Assembly (NCBI RefSeq): GCF_000691805.2
Contig: NZ_DF820493.1
Coordinates: 1 to 64,000 of the forward strand
Direction of reading: 5' to 3'
DNA length: 64,000 nt
Source: Weissella oryzae SG25
GTDB lineage: Bacteria; Bacillota; Bacilli; Lactobacillales; Lactobacillaceae
The position numbers and the translations under genes were made by a program. Numbering within the stretch: position 1 is the stretch's first letter; each line of letters starts with the position of its first letter. Of this stretch, positions 9,382 to 18,699 are shown piece after piece. A model generated the notes under the pieces. It was not told the DNA's origin. It ran no database searches and saw only the letters and a list, made by a program, of their open reading frames with translations.

Positions 9382-11454
9382 CTATTCTTCATCTGCTAAC
9401 AAAGCTGCTTCAGCAAAATTAATTGTTTGACGAATTTTTAGACTAGTTTGATAGTCAATAAAATGTGCATCGTACAAATCTTGTACCGCTGCTCGTTGCG
9501 CATTCAACCCAGCTAATTCCAAGTCGGTTGTTGCAGCCAAAACCTCAATACTATCAGTATCAGCATCGTCATCTTCTAAACGTAACTGATATGAAATTAA
9601 AATACTGTACGCCGCTTGCTGTTCAAACCGCGTTAGCTGATGCTCTCGATTGTTTAAAAACAAATTTAACGTCTCGATTACCGCTTCGGCTGTAACCTTA
9701 CGTGCTAGTTGATACTGTGCCCGTAGTTGATTAGAATCTTCATCGCTAAGCCAAACCCGAATGTTTCTAAAAATATAAACAATTGCACGTCGTAAACTAG
9801 CTTTCGACCAACTCTGTTCTTTAGAAATTAAATCTTGCAAATTATTCTCAATTCGATCCAAACGCCGGCTCTCACTTTGATAGACCAAAGATGCAATTTT
9901 ATGTTCATTAAATAATTGCCGTAAAACGCGCCGCTCAGTTTTTAATGTTAATTCACGTACATCATATTCAGCCTTCAACATTGCCGACAGACGGTCAGAG
10001 TGCAAATTTTCAAGCTGAATCCGCCTAATTTGTGCTTGATAACGTGTAATTAGCTCGTAAACTTGAACTTGATTAGCTTCGTAACGTTGATTTTCAATCT
10101 CACGCATAGCCGACTGTAGGGCATAAATCTGTGCGCGATCTTCTGTCATATGCTGCGCAATTCGTGGATTTTGCTTGTTAGTTTCACCTGCATCAACATC
10201 ATTAGCCAATGATACTTTATATCCAGCGACCAGAGGTAGGAAAATGATTGCCACTACCAATGAAATAATAATCACTACTGCTGCGATAAATAACATCAAT
10301 CTTCTTTGTGGAAAAGGAACACCAGCATTTGTTACCAAAGGAACTGACATAACTCCGGCCATTGTAATGGCCCCACGCACTCCAGATAAGGTTGAAATCA
10401 AAATCACACGTAGTGAAACTGGCTTATTTTCATCATTACGGCGCTGATAGAACCATTGGTTCAAATACAACCAAATGAAACGAATTAAAAATAAAATTAT
10501 CCAAGTGCCAAAAGCAAATAAAACCATCATGCCAACACTGATTGGGCCACTCTCACCATGAAGGGGCAGTGCAACTGGTAATTCAATACCTAAAATCAAA
10601 AATAGAAAACCATTTAAGAAATAAGCAAAAACTGACCAAGTGTTCCAACCGAGAACTAAGAGTTCATCAGCAAAATTCAGGTCATTTTTAGAGCGTAAAT
10701 TAGCAATAATCGCCCCAGTTACAACTGCAATCACCCCAGAAGCGTGTACCGACTCAGCAATCATGTAGATTAAAAATGGTGATGCTAACTGCATCGCTAC
10801 CTGAAAAACAATATCTTTATTGCCACGATTAACCAATAAATCGGTCAGCCAGTTAATCAAATAACCGACAACCAATCCAACAATCGCCCCCATAATTGAT
10901 TCATAAAAGAACTCGCCCGCGGCTTCAAACAAAGAAAAGGTTCCAACTGTTGCAGCAACTACGGCAACATTGAAGCCAACCAGTCCACTTGCATCATTGA
11001 TTAAACTCTCACCAGAAACAACATGTAAAATCCGTTTGGGTAATGCTGTTTGCTTAGCGATCGATTGTACTGCGACCGGGTCAGTTGGTGACAAAATCGC
11101 AGCGATGGCAAACCCAACGACCAGTGGAACTTGCGGAATCATCCAGGTAATTAAGTAACCACCGACAATTGTTGTAATGAAAACCAACAAAATTGCGTTT
11201 CCAAAAATAGGGCCTCGCAACTCCCATAACTCCTTTTTTGGAAAACGCCAAGCATCCGAGTAAATTAAGGGTGCTACGAAGAGTAACAAGAACCACTCGG
11301 TATGTAAATCAATTTCAACGTGGAAAAATAGCGCTGCAACTAAGCCTAGGGCAATCTGAATCAGAGAGACTGGAATCTGCCTGATAAAATGCGAGAGAAT
11401 GTTACTTAAAATGATTAAAAAAATCAATCCAATAATCGTATCTAATAAGTTCAT
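9382..11454 (-). CDS. Na+/H+ antiporter, CPA1/NhaP type
   Basis: Cation:proton antiporter of the CPA1 family, 690 aa. Around twelve membrane helices fill residues 5-415; the signatures FVAPLIYSDAWRFP, ILSPTDPVAV, SLINDASG and SGVRGAITMA are clear, including the ND pair of the ion site. A long (about 270 aa) cytoplasmic, mostly helical C-terminal region rich in Gln/Arg/Leu follows, as in bacterial NhaP-like exchangers regulated from the cytosol. It sits between murB and cdaA, each within about 20 bp, so is probably co-transcribed with c-di-AMP genes. Confidence 0.92.
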   Translation of the reverse strand: MNLLDTIIGLIFLIILSNILSHFIRQIPVSLIQIALGLVAALFFHVEIDLHTEWFLLLFVAPLIYSDAWRFPKKELWELRGPIFGNAILLVFITTIVGGYLITWMIPQVPLVVGFAIAAILSPTDPVAVQSIAKQTALPKRILHVVSGESLINDASGLVGFNVAVVAATVGTFSLFEAAGEFFYESIMGAIVGLVVGYLINWLTDLLVNRGNKDIVFQVAMQLASPFLIYMIAESVHASGVIAVVTGAIIANLRSKNDLNFADELLVLGWNTWSVFAYFLNGFLFLILGIELPVALPLHGESGPISVGMMVLFAFGTWIILFLIRFIWLYLNQWFYQRRNDENKPVSLRVILISTLSGVRGAITMAGVMSVPLVTNAGVPFPQRRLMLFIAAVVIIISLVVAIIFLPLVAGYKVSLANDVDAGETNKQNPRIAQHMTEDRAQIYALQSAMREIENQRYEANQVQVYELITRYQAQIRRIQLENLHSDRLSAMLKAEYDVRELTLKTERRVLRQLFNEHKIASLVYQSESRRLDRIENNLQDLISKEQSWSKASLRRAIVYIFRNIRVWLSDEDSNQLRAQYQLARKVTAEAVIETLNLFLNNREHQLTRFEQQAAYSILISYQLRLEDDDADTDSIEVLAATTDLELAGLNAQRAAVQDLYDAHFIDYQTSLKIRQTINFAEAALLADEE

Positions 11455-11475
11455 ATAGCCTATTCCATTCCAGCC

Positions 11476-12375
11476 TTATTCCCCAAGTATGCGAACTTCT
11501 GTTTCTAAATTCACACCGAACTTAGCCTGTACGACAGCTTGTACGTGCTTAATCACTGCAACATAGTCAGCCCCACTAGCTTGTCCAACATTAATAATAA
11601 AACCTGCATGCTTGGTTGAGACTTGTGCGCCACCAATCTGATAGCCTTGCAAACCGGCATCCATAATTAATTTGCCAGCAAAATGTCCAACCGGTCGTTT
11701 AAAAACCGAACCACAAGAAGGGAATTCTAAAGGCTGACGACTTGCTCGTCGCTCATTAAAATCTTCCATTTGCGCTAAAATTTGTTCAGACTTAGCTGGC
11801 CGCAAAGTAAAGGTTGCCGCTAGTAAAATCGCCCCAGTATCTTGCACAGAGCTATGGCGATAGCCAAAATCCAATTCAGCATTTGTTAGAGTCTGAATCT
11901 GTCCATCCCGAGTTAAAATTTCAGCCGTTGTCAAACAACCGTCAATTTGTCCACCATAAGCCCCAGCATTCATGTAAACTGCGCCACCAACTGAACCTGG
12001 AATCCCAGCAGCCCATTCTAAACCGCTAAGGGCGTGTTCTTGAGCAACCTGCGCTAAATCAATAATCATTGCACCCGCTTCGGCACGAATTTCATGTTCA
12101 TTAACCGTGATCTGCTTTAGTTCTGCCAAAAATATTACTAGACCCCGTAAACCTTCATCAGTAATAATTAAATTTGAAGCATTACCTAAAACTGTGATGC
12201 TTAAATTCATTTGACGAGCGTAATCAACCACTGCACTTAATTCAGCAAGTGATTGCGGCCAAAAAGCATAATCAGCTGGCCCACCAACGCGCGTATTAGT
12301 ATGTTTAGCTAGTTGTTCATCTTTTTTTATCTTATAAGTTGGAAAAGCTTCCAAAATTGTCTTTTTTTCCATCAT
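11476..12375 (-). CDS. murB: UDP-N-acetylenolpyruvoylglucosamine reductase
   Basis: Flavoenzyme that reduces UDP-GlcNAc-enolpyruvate to UDP-MurNAc with NADPH. 299 aa, type II MurB size. FAD-binding segment NTRVGGPADY and GNASNLIITDEGLRG, catalytic region AGIPGSVGGAVYMNAGAYGG, and FPSCGSVFKRP with the proton-donor Ser; RP instead of the common NP is a family variant. Two adjacent Met codons start the protein; AGGGG is upstream. Lies within the tsaE-glmM run, 10 bp after the exonuclease gene. Confidence 0.96.
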   Translation of the reverse strand: MMEKKTILEAFPTYKIKKDEQLAKHTNTRVGGPADYAFWPQSLAELSAVVDYARQMNLSITVLGNASNLIITDEGLRGLVIFLAELKQITVNEHEIRAEAGAMIIDLAQVAQEHALSGLEWAAGIPGSVGGAVYMNAGAYGGQIDGCLTTAEILTRDGQIQTLTNAELDFGYRHSSVQDTGAILLAATFTLRPAKSEQILAQMEDFNERRASRQPLEFPSCGSVFKRPVGHFAGKLIMDAGLQGYQIGGAQVSTKHAGFIINVGQASGADYVAVIKHVQAVVQAKFGVNLETEVRILGE

Positions 12376-12385
12376 TGAAATTCCC

Positions 12386-12919
12386 CTAGATTGATTTTAC
12401 AAATGCTTTCAAAGGGTCCACCCCAAATTGTTCCGCCTGCGTTACCAAAATTTTAGCCGCTGCTACGGTATCATCTAAAGCATTGTGGTGATGTTCTAAA
12501 TCGATTCCTAAGGCCTCTGCGACTGTATTTAAACGATGATTTGGTAATTGCGGATACAATTTACGCGAAGTTCTAACTGTATCTAACGATAAATAATGTG
12601 GTGTTGCCATTTGATAGTGGTTTAAAGTTGCCTTTAAAACCCCATTATCAAAGGGGGCATTATGTGCAATCACAAGCTGATTAGCGGTATAAAACTGCTT
12701 AATTACAGGCCAGACATCCGGAAATTTAGGTGCTGCAGCCACATCGGCTGGATGAATGCCATGAATTGCGATATTACGTTGGTCAAAGCGCGACTCGGGC
12801 TGAATTAAAGTGTAAAATTCATCAACTAATTGGTTATCACGTACGACAACAATCGCCATCGAAACAGCACTGTGCCGCTCCGCACTGGCTGTTTCAAAAT
12901 CCATTGCTATAAAATTCAT
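12386..12919 (-). CDS. DnaQ-like 3'-5' exonuclease (DEDDh)
   Basis: Single-domain exonuclease of 177 aa in the DNA polymerase III epsilon family. The DEDDh residues are visible: Asp7 and Glu9 in MDFETA, Asp in AHNAPFDNGVL, and His/Asp in HHNALDDTVAAA near 142-148. No polymerase, helicase or UvrC-like domain is attached, so it is a stand-alone nuclease of unknown substrate, perhaps RNA 3' ends or DNA repair. The ATG overlaps the SD region of the preceding GNAT gene end (stop 12921), arguing for coupling. Confidence 0.88.
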   Translation of the reverse strand: MNFIAMDFETASAERHSAVSMAIVVVRDNQLVDEFYTLIQPESRFDQRNIAIHGIHPADVAAAPKFPDVWPVIKQFYTANQLVIAHNAPFDNGVLKATLNHYQMATPHYLSLDTVRTSRKLYPQLPNHRLNTVAEALGIDLEHHHNALDDTVAAAKILVTQAEQFGVDPLKAFVKSI

Positions 12920-12920
12920 C

Positions 12921-13442
12921 CTAAACTCCTAACTCTTCAATTGGTAAAACCATATCAAAAGCCCTAACTTCAAGGCCTCGACTATTAACTAGCGTACGGT
13001 TTGAATCGGTGATTTTTTGAAAGCCCATCTTCTCATAAATATGAATTGCCCTTTGATTGTGACTTTGAACTGTTAAGAACAATTGGTCGACGCTACTATA
13101 GTCGTTTGCCCAATCTATTACCTCAGCTAACAAAGCCTGGGCCAGTCCATGGCCTTGTACTTTTTTTAAAACTGCCATGCCAACTTCAGCAATTCGTGGG
13201 TGACCAGGTAACGCTGCCGCTGAAATCACACCAAATAATTCTTGATTATCACCAGCAGCTACTAACAAGATATTATTCGCCGTACTATTCAATCGCTCAA
13301 TATTGTCAGCTGTTTGCTCTACTTGTAAACTCGTTAAATCTTGTTCCAAGGTAAAGGTATCCGACTCATCCATGAGTTTTTGCATTAGTATCAATAAATT
13401 AACTGTGTCTTCATCCTCTGCTAATCGAATTTCAATTTCCAT
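12921..13442 (-). CDS. GNAT-family N-acetyltransferase
   Basis: 173 aa GNAT fold. The acetyl-CoA loop appears as VLKKVQGHGLAQALL (about 110-125), followed by the C-terminal strand-helix NQRAIHIYEKMGF that is typical of RimI-like enzymes. Substrate unknown. It overlaps the end of tsaE by 11 bp. In many Firmicutes tsaE is followed by rimI; here the residues around the binding loop differ enough that I leave the symbol blank. Confidence 0.88.
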   Translation of the reverse strand: MEIEIRLAEDEDTVNLLILMQKLMDESDTFTLEQDLTSLQVEQTADNIERLNSTANNILLVAAGDNQELFGVISAAALPGHPRIAEVGMAVLKKVQGHGLAQALLAEVIDWANDYSSVDQLFLTVQSHNQRAIHIYEKMGFQKITDSNRTLVNSRGLEVRAFDMVLPIEELGV

Positions 13443-13914
13443 TGCTAATTATTCCTTTAAGCTCTGCTAACAATGCCACAGACCGTATTCCAGTGGCTTC
13501 AAACTCAATCATGCGCTTATTAGCATCTAAATCGTTATCCAAGCGCCGCAAGGTTATTCGCAACGCATCTTGCGGTAAAATTGAACTAATGTACTGAGAC
13601 CATTCTACGAACGCAACACTATCTGGCGTGAAATAATCCTCTAAGCCAAGCTCATCATCACTTGATTCACCTAACCGATAAACATCTAAGTGATAAAGTC
13701 GAAAAGCACTTGTTGTATATTCTCGTACTAAGGTGAAAGTCGGACTCTTCAAAGGTCGCTTGATTCCAAGCTCTCGAGCAAAGCCCTGCGTAAAGGTCGT
13801 TTTCCCAGCCCCAAGCTCACCGTCAAGTAGGACCGTATCGCCCGGTTGAATCAATCTTGCTAATTGAGCCGCAATATTTTGAGTTTCTATCAAATTATTT
13901 ACTATTATTCTCAT
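13432..13914 (-). CDS. tsaE: tRNA threonylcarbamoyladenosine synthesis ATPase TsaE
   Basis: ATPase partner of TsaB/TsaD in making t6A37 of ANN-decoding tRNAs. P-loop GELGAGKTTFTQG, then SPTFTLVREY and the LYHLDVYRL segment, all standard. I start at the ATG at 13914 (MRIIVNNLIE), giving 160 aa, the family length; a longer reading up to 14040 runs through the pta terminator. There is no SD before this ATG or the one 6 bp earlier; instead an extended -10 promoter lies 8 bp upstream, so the message may be leaderless. First gene of the run ending at glmM. Confidence 0.9.
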   Translation of the reverse strand: MRIIVNNLIETQNIAAQLARLIQPGDTVLLDGELGAGKTTFTQGFARELGIKRPLKSPTFTLVREYTTSAFRLYHLDVYRLGESSDDELGLEDYFTPDSVAFVEWSQYISSILPQDALRITLRRLDNDLDANKRMIEFEATGIRSVALLAELKGIISNGN

Positions 13915-13921
13915 AAACATA

Positions 13922-13930
13922 AGTATACCA
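13922..13930 (-). promoter_or_regulatory. Extended -10 promoter of tsaE
   Basis: Minus strand TGGTATACT: TATACT (about 13922-13927) preceded by TG, an extended -10 element. A weak -35 would be needed only marginally. The expected start point, 7-8 bases on, is the A of the tsaE ATG at 13914. Confidence 0.6.
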
Positions 13931-13968
13931 TGCTTTAACTTGTGCCACCTTGTCATCTTAAAACAATA

Positions 13969-14001
13969 AAAAGCATCACCATCAACGATGGCAATGCTTT
14001 T
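13969..14001 (-). terminator. Terminator of pta
   Basis: Minus strand AAAAGCATTGCCATC, loop, GATGGTGATGCTTTT with two internal mismatches, then TTATTGTTTT. Ends the pta message and separates it from the tsaE run. Confidence 0.85.
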
Positions 14002-14068
14002 CAAACTATTACAATGTAAGCTCAATAAGCCACTAACCAAGCATTACTAAACACTTACTTAGTATCAG

Positions 14069-15043
14069 TTATAGTGCCTGCGCTGCTGTAATTATTGCAA
14101 CTTTATAAACGTCTTCTTCATTTGCCCCACGTGAAAGGTCAGAAATTGGCTTAGCTAGTCCTTGTAGAACTGGACCAATCGCTTCAAAACCGCCCAAGCG
14201 TTGTGCAATCTTATAACCGATGTTTCCTGATTGTAGGTCTGGGAAAACAAAAACATTTGCTTGACCAGCTACCTTTGAATTAGGTGCCTTAGCCGCTGCT
14301 ACCGATTCAACAAAGGCCGCATCAAATTGCAATTCACCATCAATTAATAGTTCTGGTGCTGCTACTTGCGCAAGTTTAGTTGCTTCAGCTACCTTATCAA
14401 CTTGTGGCGCCTTAGCTGAGCCCTTAGTTGAAAAACTAAGCATAGCAACTTTAGGATCAATTCCGAATACCTTGGCAGTTTGTGCCGATTGAACTGCAAT
14501 TTCTGCCATTGTTTGGGCATCAATATCAATATTAATTGCAGCATCTGCAAAGATATAACGTTGGTCAGCTTTTTGCATCACAAAAGCACCAGAGATACGT
14601 GATGAACCAGGCTTAGTCTTAACAATTTGGAGTGCTGGCCGAACTGTATCACCAGTTGGATGAGTTGCACCTGAAACCATTCCATCCGCTTGACCCAAAT
14701 AAACTAACATCGTACCAAAATAGTTCACATCTTTTAACCACTTAGCTGCGGTAACCGCATCAGTCTTTCCATTTCGACGTTCAACTAAAGCCTCAACCAT
14801 GGCTTCAAACTTATCACTTGGATATTGGGCTGGATCAATAATTTCAATAGATGAAAGATCAAACCCATGACTAGCAGCTGTAGCAGCAATTTCACTTGCT
14901 ACCCCCAATAATATTGGTTTAACCAACCCATTGGCAGCTAAACGAATCGCTGCCCCTTGGATTCGTACATCCTCACCTTCGGGAAAAACTAAAATTTTAC
15001 CCTGATTCAAAATTTTTGCTGATAATTGTTCAAAAAGCTCCAT
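14069..15043 (-). CDS. pta: Phosphate acetyltransferase
   Basis: Interconverts acetyl-CoA and acetyl phosphate; in heterofermentative lactic acid bacteria it handles acetyl phosphate from the phosphoketolase route. 324 aa, the short (EutD-type) form lacking the DRTGG regulatory domain. Family motifs: FPEGEDVRIQGAA near the start, DGMVSGATHPTGDTVRP, FADAAINIDIDAQ and VFPDLQSGNIGYKIAQRLGG. GGAGG is 11 bp before the ATG. Monocistronic: own terminator below and a 215-bp divergent region above. Confidence 0.96.
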   Translation of the reverse strand: MELFEQLSAKILNQGKILVFPEGEDVRIQGAAIRLAANGLVKPILLGVASEIAATAASHGFDLSSIEIIDPAQYPSDKFEAMVEALVERRNGKTDAVTAAKWLKDVNYFGTMLVYLGQADGMVSGATHPTGDTVRPALQIVKTKPGSSRISGAFVMQKADQRYIFADAAINIDIDAQTMAEIAVQSAQTAKVFGIDPKVAMLSFSTKGSAKAPQVDKVAEATKLAQVAAPELLIDGELQFDAAFVESVAAAKAPNSKVAGQANVFVFPDLQSGNIGYKIAQRLGGFEAIGPVLQGLAKPISDLSRGANEEDVYKVAIITAAQAL

Positions 15044-15263
15044 CTATCAAAACCTCCATAAAATCCTAATAAACTCAACTTGCTCTAATCATAAGACTAA
15101 TCAATATCGTTTACAATAACATTGTTGACACCAATAAATGTGATGTTTTTCACTTGATTATACCTTGCTAATTAGGATAAAAGCAACGCCCAACAGACGT
15201 TTAACTAAAAAAATGCTAAAATTGTAGGAAAGGTCGCTTTAGTTTTTTATTGAGGTTTTGCAA

Positions 15264-15794
15264 ATGAAACAATTTTATATTAAACAAATCGGTACACGGC
15301 CGGGTTCCTCGATGATTATAACTAATTATTTAGGGGAATTTACTTACCATATCCTTGGTACAACCGGTTTTATTGGGGCTAAGTTTCGCTTGATGGATCG
15401 TCAAGGACACGAATACTGTTCACTTGTTCAAACGTCACTAGGGCTATTTCCACGCTTTGCCCTGCATCAAAACAATCAACACTTTGGTTCTTTTGGCTTA
15501 TCCCTGTACACTGATGCTATCATCTATATTACTGGCGCCAATTGGTTAACCTGGGTTAATGCACTTTCCAATACGATTCAAATTCGTAACATTCAACACC
15601 AGTTAGCTTTTGCTCGTCCTGAACAAAATATTCGCTATGCCGTACAGATTTATGATGATGAAGATACCCAAGCTCTTTTGCTAACAATTGCTTTTTTGAT
15701 TCGTTGGCGCCTTGACCATTCGACCCAGCATCTACGTAATCACTTAGCGATTAATTCACGTCAATATGCAACTAAATTAAATCTATCCAAATAA
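15264..15794 (+). CDS. LURP-one-related (YxjI-like) protein
   Basis: 176 aa protein resembling the LURP-one/Tubby-C-like beta-barrel family seen in Firmicutes (YxjI). The pattern FYIKQ, FTYHILGTTGFIGAKFRLMD, GHEYCSLVQTSLGLFPRF and FGSFGL corresponds to alternating strands of that fold; a C-terminal hydrophobic helix (QALLLTIAFLIRW) fits the buried helix. Start set at ATG 15264 with GAGG 8 bp upstream; a TTG two codons earlier is less likely. Function of bacterial members is unknown, possibly phospholipid scrambling or membrane association. Divergent from pta. Confidence 0.65.
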   Translation: MKQFYIKQIGTRPGSSMIITNYLGEFTYHILGTTGFIGAKFRLMDRQGHEYCSLVQTSLGLFPRFALHQNNQHFGSFGLSLYTDAIIYITGANWLTWVNALSNTIQIRNIQHQLAFARPEQNIRYAVQIYDDEDTQALLLTIAFLIRWRLDHSTQHLRNHLAINSRQYATKLNLSK

Positions 15795-15845
15795 AAAGGT
15801 ACTCTAGCACCTGACTAGCTGTCAGCATGCTAAAGTACCTTTTTA
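15793..15845. terminator. Bidirectional terminator between convergent genes
   Basis: AAAAAGGTACT-c-TAGCA and TGCTA-a-AGTACCTTTTT flank a 21-nt loop. It serves the LURP-one-like gene on plus and glnQ on minus. Confidence 0.88.
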
Positions 15846-15848
15846 TTT

Positions 15849-16586
15849 TTAAGCGTGCAAGACCTTATTCAAAAAGTCTTGTAAACGTGGATCTTGTGGG
15901 TTACCAAAAATCTCATCTGGCTTGCCAGCCTCGCGAATGTAACCATCAGCAAAGAATACGACACGGTCCGCAACTTGCCGGGCAAAGCCCATCTCATGCG
16001 TTACCACAATCATCGTCATTCCTTCAGTCGATAATTGTTTCATAACATCTAAGACATCCCCAACCATTTCTGGATCCAAAGCTGATGTTGGTTCATCGAA
16101 AAGCATAATTTTAGGATTCATCTGTAAGGCGCGTGCAATCGCAACTCGTTGCTTTTGCCCCCCAGATAAGGTTGCAGGACGTGCATCAGCCTTATCACGT
16201 AGTCCCACTCGGTCCAAAAGTTTATAGGCCGTTTCCTTAGCGGTTGCCTTATCTTCCTTACCAAGTTCAACTGGTGCCAACATCATATTTTCAATTACCG
16301 TTAGGTGTGGAAACAAGTTAAAATGTTGAAAAACCATGCCAATGTTTTCCCGAGTCTTATTGATATTAGTTTTTGCATCACTTAAATCACGACCAGCGAT
16401 AATGATTTGTCCTTCATCAATTGTTTCTAGCTGATTCAGTGTCCGAAGAAAGGTTGACTTACCAGATCCTGAAGGGCCAATCATTACAACTAACTCGCCC
16501 TCTTCAACATGTAAATCAATTCCCTTTAGAACCTCGTTTTGACCGAAACTCTTGTGTACATTATTTACTTCAACGATTGCAGCCAT
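15849..16586 (-). CDS. glnQ: Polar amino acid ABC transporter ATPase
   Basis: 245 aa ABC ATPase of the polar amino acid uptake family (GlnQ/ArtP). Walker [10 protein letters not shown] (about 36-44), Q-loop [11 protein letters not shown], signature LSGGQKQRV, Walker [15 protein letters not shown] and the switch His in VVTHEMGF are all intact. Pairs with the fused binding-protein/permease gene, whose stop overlaps its start at 16586. Likely substrate glutamine or glutamate, but the ATPase does not show this. Confidence 0.93.
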   Translation of the reverse strand: MAAIVEVNNVHKSFGQNEVLKGIDLHVEEGELVVMIGPSGSGKSTFLRTLNQLETIDEGQIIIAGRDLSDAKTNINKTRENIGMVFQHFNLFPHLTVIENMMLAPVELGKEDKATAKETAYKLLDRVGLRDKADARPATLSGGQKQRVAIARALQMNPKIMLFDEPTSALDPEMVGDVLDVMKQLSTEGMTMIVVTHEMGFARQVADRVVFFADGYIREAGKPDEIFGNPQDPRLQDFLNKVLHA

Positions 16587-18037
16587 TACTTAATCCTCTT
16601 TTCCACGATATTTGATACCCAAGTTAATAATGTGATTACAATCAAATACATTCCTGCAATCATCAACCAAACCTTAAAGCCTTGTAGATTTCTAGCAATA
16701 ATCAATGTACCAGTTTGGGTTAATTCGACCAACCCAATTACTGACAAAATTGATGTGTCTTTCAATGTAATAATAAACTGATTGATAAATGATGGTACGG
16801 TCAAGCGAATTCCTTGTGGCATGATAATCCGTCGCATTGCCTTACCATAAGGCAAACCAAGCGAACGGGCTGCCTCCATTTGACCACCATCAACTGATAA
16901 GAAGCCACCCTTAACAAAGGAACCAATATATGCACCTTCATTTAGAATCAGCGTAATTACCCCGGCTGTAAAGGCTGGAATTTTAACGCCAGTTAAGTTT
17001 GGCAAACCAATATAGATGAAGAATGCCAAAACTAGCATTGGCATTCCACGGAATACGTAGATAAAGAACGTTGAAATTGCCCGAACCCAAGCATAAGGTG
17101 ATACACCCAAGATGGCTAAGATTAAGCCATAGATTGAAGCTAATACAATTCCGACAACCGTTAACTTAATTGTCATCCACAAACCAGTTAGAATGGCATC
17201 CTTGTTTTGCTTCAAAATGCCAAGATAAGAGTTGTTATCGGCACTAGCGGCGGCATTCTTTTGGTAGTTATAACCGTGCTTACCTAGATAGCTTTGCACA
17301 ATTTTATCGTAAGTACCATCAGCCACCAAGCTGGCATAACCTTGGTTAAACTTATCCAGCAAAGCAGCGTTAGCACCCTTCTTAACAGCAAAGCCGTAAT
17401 CACCGGCTTGCGCTGGCTTAGAGATAATTTTCATCTTTGTGCCCTGTGCGATTGCATAAGCCATTACCGGTTGGTCTTCAAAAGCGGCTGCTTCATTACC
17501 AACCATAACATCGGCATACATTGTGTTTGAATCATTAAATGACACAATTTTTAGATCATACTTTTTAGCTAAAGACATTGCGTATTCAGCACCAGCTGTA
17601 CCAGTTTTGACGGCAACTTTTTGTCCCTTTAAGTCAGCTAGTGAATTAACCTTTTTATTCTTCTCATTTGCTGCAATTACAATTCCTGACTTGTAGTAAG
17701 GATCAGAGAAATCAAAAGTTTGCCGACGTTCATCTGTAATTGTCATACCGGCGATAATTGCATCAGCTTGACCAGCCTGAACAGATTGTACCCCTGAATT
17801 AAAACTCATTGGTTTCAAAGTGTAGGTAAAGCCTTCTCGCTTTGCGATTGCTTTTAATAAGTCCATATCAATCCCTTTGAATTGACCGTTGGCCGTTTGA
17901 AATTCAAAGGGAGGATATGTTGTATCAGTTGTAATCGTATAGTGTGGTTTGCTTGCTGCTTGAACCGAGTTAAAGCCTCCAAAGCCTGTAACAATCGCTG
18001 CAGCTGCAATAATCAGCCCCAATAGCCACTTACGCAT
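16586..18037 (-). CDS. glnP: Fused substrate-binding protein/permease, amino acid ABC transporter
   Basis: 483 aa. Starts at ATG 18037 with GAGGAGG upstream; N-terminal signal peptide [10 protein letters not shown]...VQAAS, then a periplasmic-binding-type domain (about 32-265; [42 protein letters not shown]), then the membrane permease domain with helices from about 280 and the EAA loop ([22 protein letters not shown]). This SBP-permease fusion is usual in Lactobacillales for glutamine/glutamate uptake. Two copies of the permease assemble with GlnQ. Substrate assignment rests on family knowledge. Confidence 0.92.
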   Translation of the reverse strand: MRKWLLGLIIAAAAIVTGFGGFNSVQAASKPHYTITTDTTYPPFEFQTANGQFKGIDMDLLKAIAKREGFTYTLKPMSFNSGVQSVQAGQADAIIAGMTITDERRQTFDFSDPYYKSGIVIAANEKNKKVNSLADLKGQKVAVKTGTAGAEYAMSLAKKYDLKIVSFNDSNTMYADVMVGNEAAAFEDQPVMAYAIAQGTKMKIISKPAQAGDYGFAVKKGANAALLDKFNQGYASLVADGTYDKIVQSYLGKHGYNYQKNAAASADNNSYLGILKQNKDAILTGLWMTIKLTVVGIVLASIYGLILAILGVSPYAWVRAISTFFIYVFRGMPMLVLAFFIYIGLPNLTGVKIPAFTAGVITLILNEGAYIGSFVKGGFLSVDGGQMEAARSLGLPYGKAMRRIIMPQGIRLTVPSFINQFIITLKDTSILSVIGLVELTQTGTLIIARNLQGFKVWLMIAGMYLIVITLLTWVSNIVEKRIK

Positions 18038-18121
18038 AACACTCCTCCTCAAACCTGTAAAATTATTTTTTGTGTTGAGACACTTTATGTTTTTTATAAT
18101 ACAGCAGGAAATCACTAAAAT

Positions 18122-18156
18122 AAAAAACAATGTCAGATTTCCTGACATTGTTTTTT
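18122..18156 (-). terminator. Terminator of smpB
   Basis: AAAAAACAATGTCAG, 5-nt loop, CTGACATTGTTTTTT: a 15-bp perfect stem with A and T runs on both sides. Ends the secG/rnr/smpB transcription. Confidence 0.92.
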
Positions 18157-18211
18157 ATTTCGTTCGCTTACATTTTCTTAGCGATTCCTCTATCTAGGCA
18201 ATCAGAGCCGC

Positions 18212-18685
18212 TTAACGATTTTTTAATTTAGTTATTCGGCGCAAGTCACGTTCTTGATCACGCCGCTTAATTGTCTCACGCTTATCAAAACTGTGCTTAC
18301 CAGTTCCGACACCAATCAAAACTTTGGCAAAACCACGTTTTAAATAAACTTTTAGCGGCAAGATTGTTTTTCCCGCTTGCGCTGACTGGTCAGCCAACTT
18401 TTTTATCTCTTGCTTATGCAATAGTAGGCGCCGTGAACGTAATGGTTCATGGTTAAACTGATTACCCTGTGCAAATAAACTAATATGCACATTATCGAGC
18501 CAAGCTTGTCCATTTCGAATCTGTACAAAGCCATCTGCAATATTGATTTGACTAGCGCGAACTGATTTAATTTCAGTACCTGTTAGCTCAATGCCAGCCT
18601 CAAAGGTCTCACCAATGGCATAGTTATAGCGGGCCTTATTATTAGTTGCTAAATAGTTGTTGTCATGTGCTTTTTTCTTCGCCAT
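18212..18685 (-). CDS. smpB: SsrA-binding protein SmpB
   Basis: Binds tmRNA and brings it to stalled ribosomes. 157 aa. NKARYNYAIGETFEAGIELTGTE at the N-terminal core, IADGFVQI, the conserved HEPLRSRRLLLHK segment, and the basic C-terminal tail DKRETIKRRDQERDLRR that mimics the missing codon-anticodon part. SD TTAGGAGG. 14 bp after rnr, the usual order rnr-smpB. Its RNA partner ssrA is at 61802. Confidence 0.97.
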   Translation of the reverse strand: MAKKKAHDNNYLATNNKARYNYAIGETFEAGIELTGTEIKSVRASQINIADGFVQIRNGQAWLDNVHISLFAQGNQFNHEPLRSRRLLLHKQEIKKLADQSAQAGKTILPLKVYLKRGFAKVLIGVGTGKHSFDKRETIKRRDQERDLRRITKLKNR

Positions 18686-18699
18686 AACTACCTCCTAAT

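Noticed and set aside
13432-14040. tsaE starting upstream as a 202-aa protein
   Set aside because: The extra residues are encoded by the pta terminator and do not resemble TsaE.
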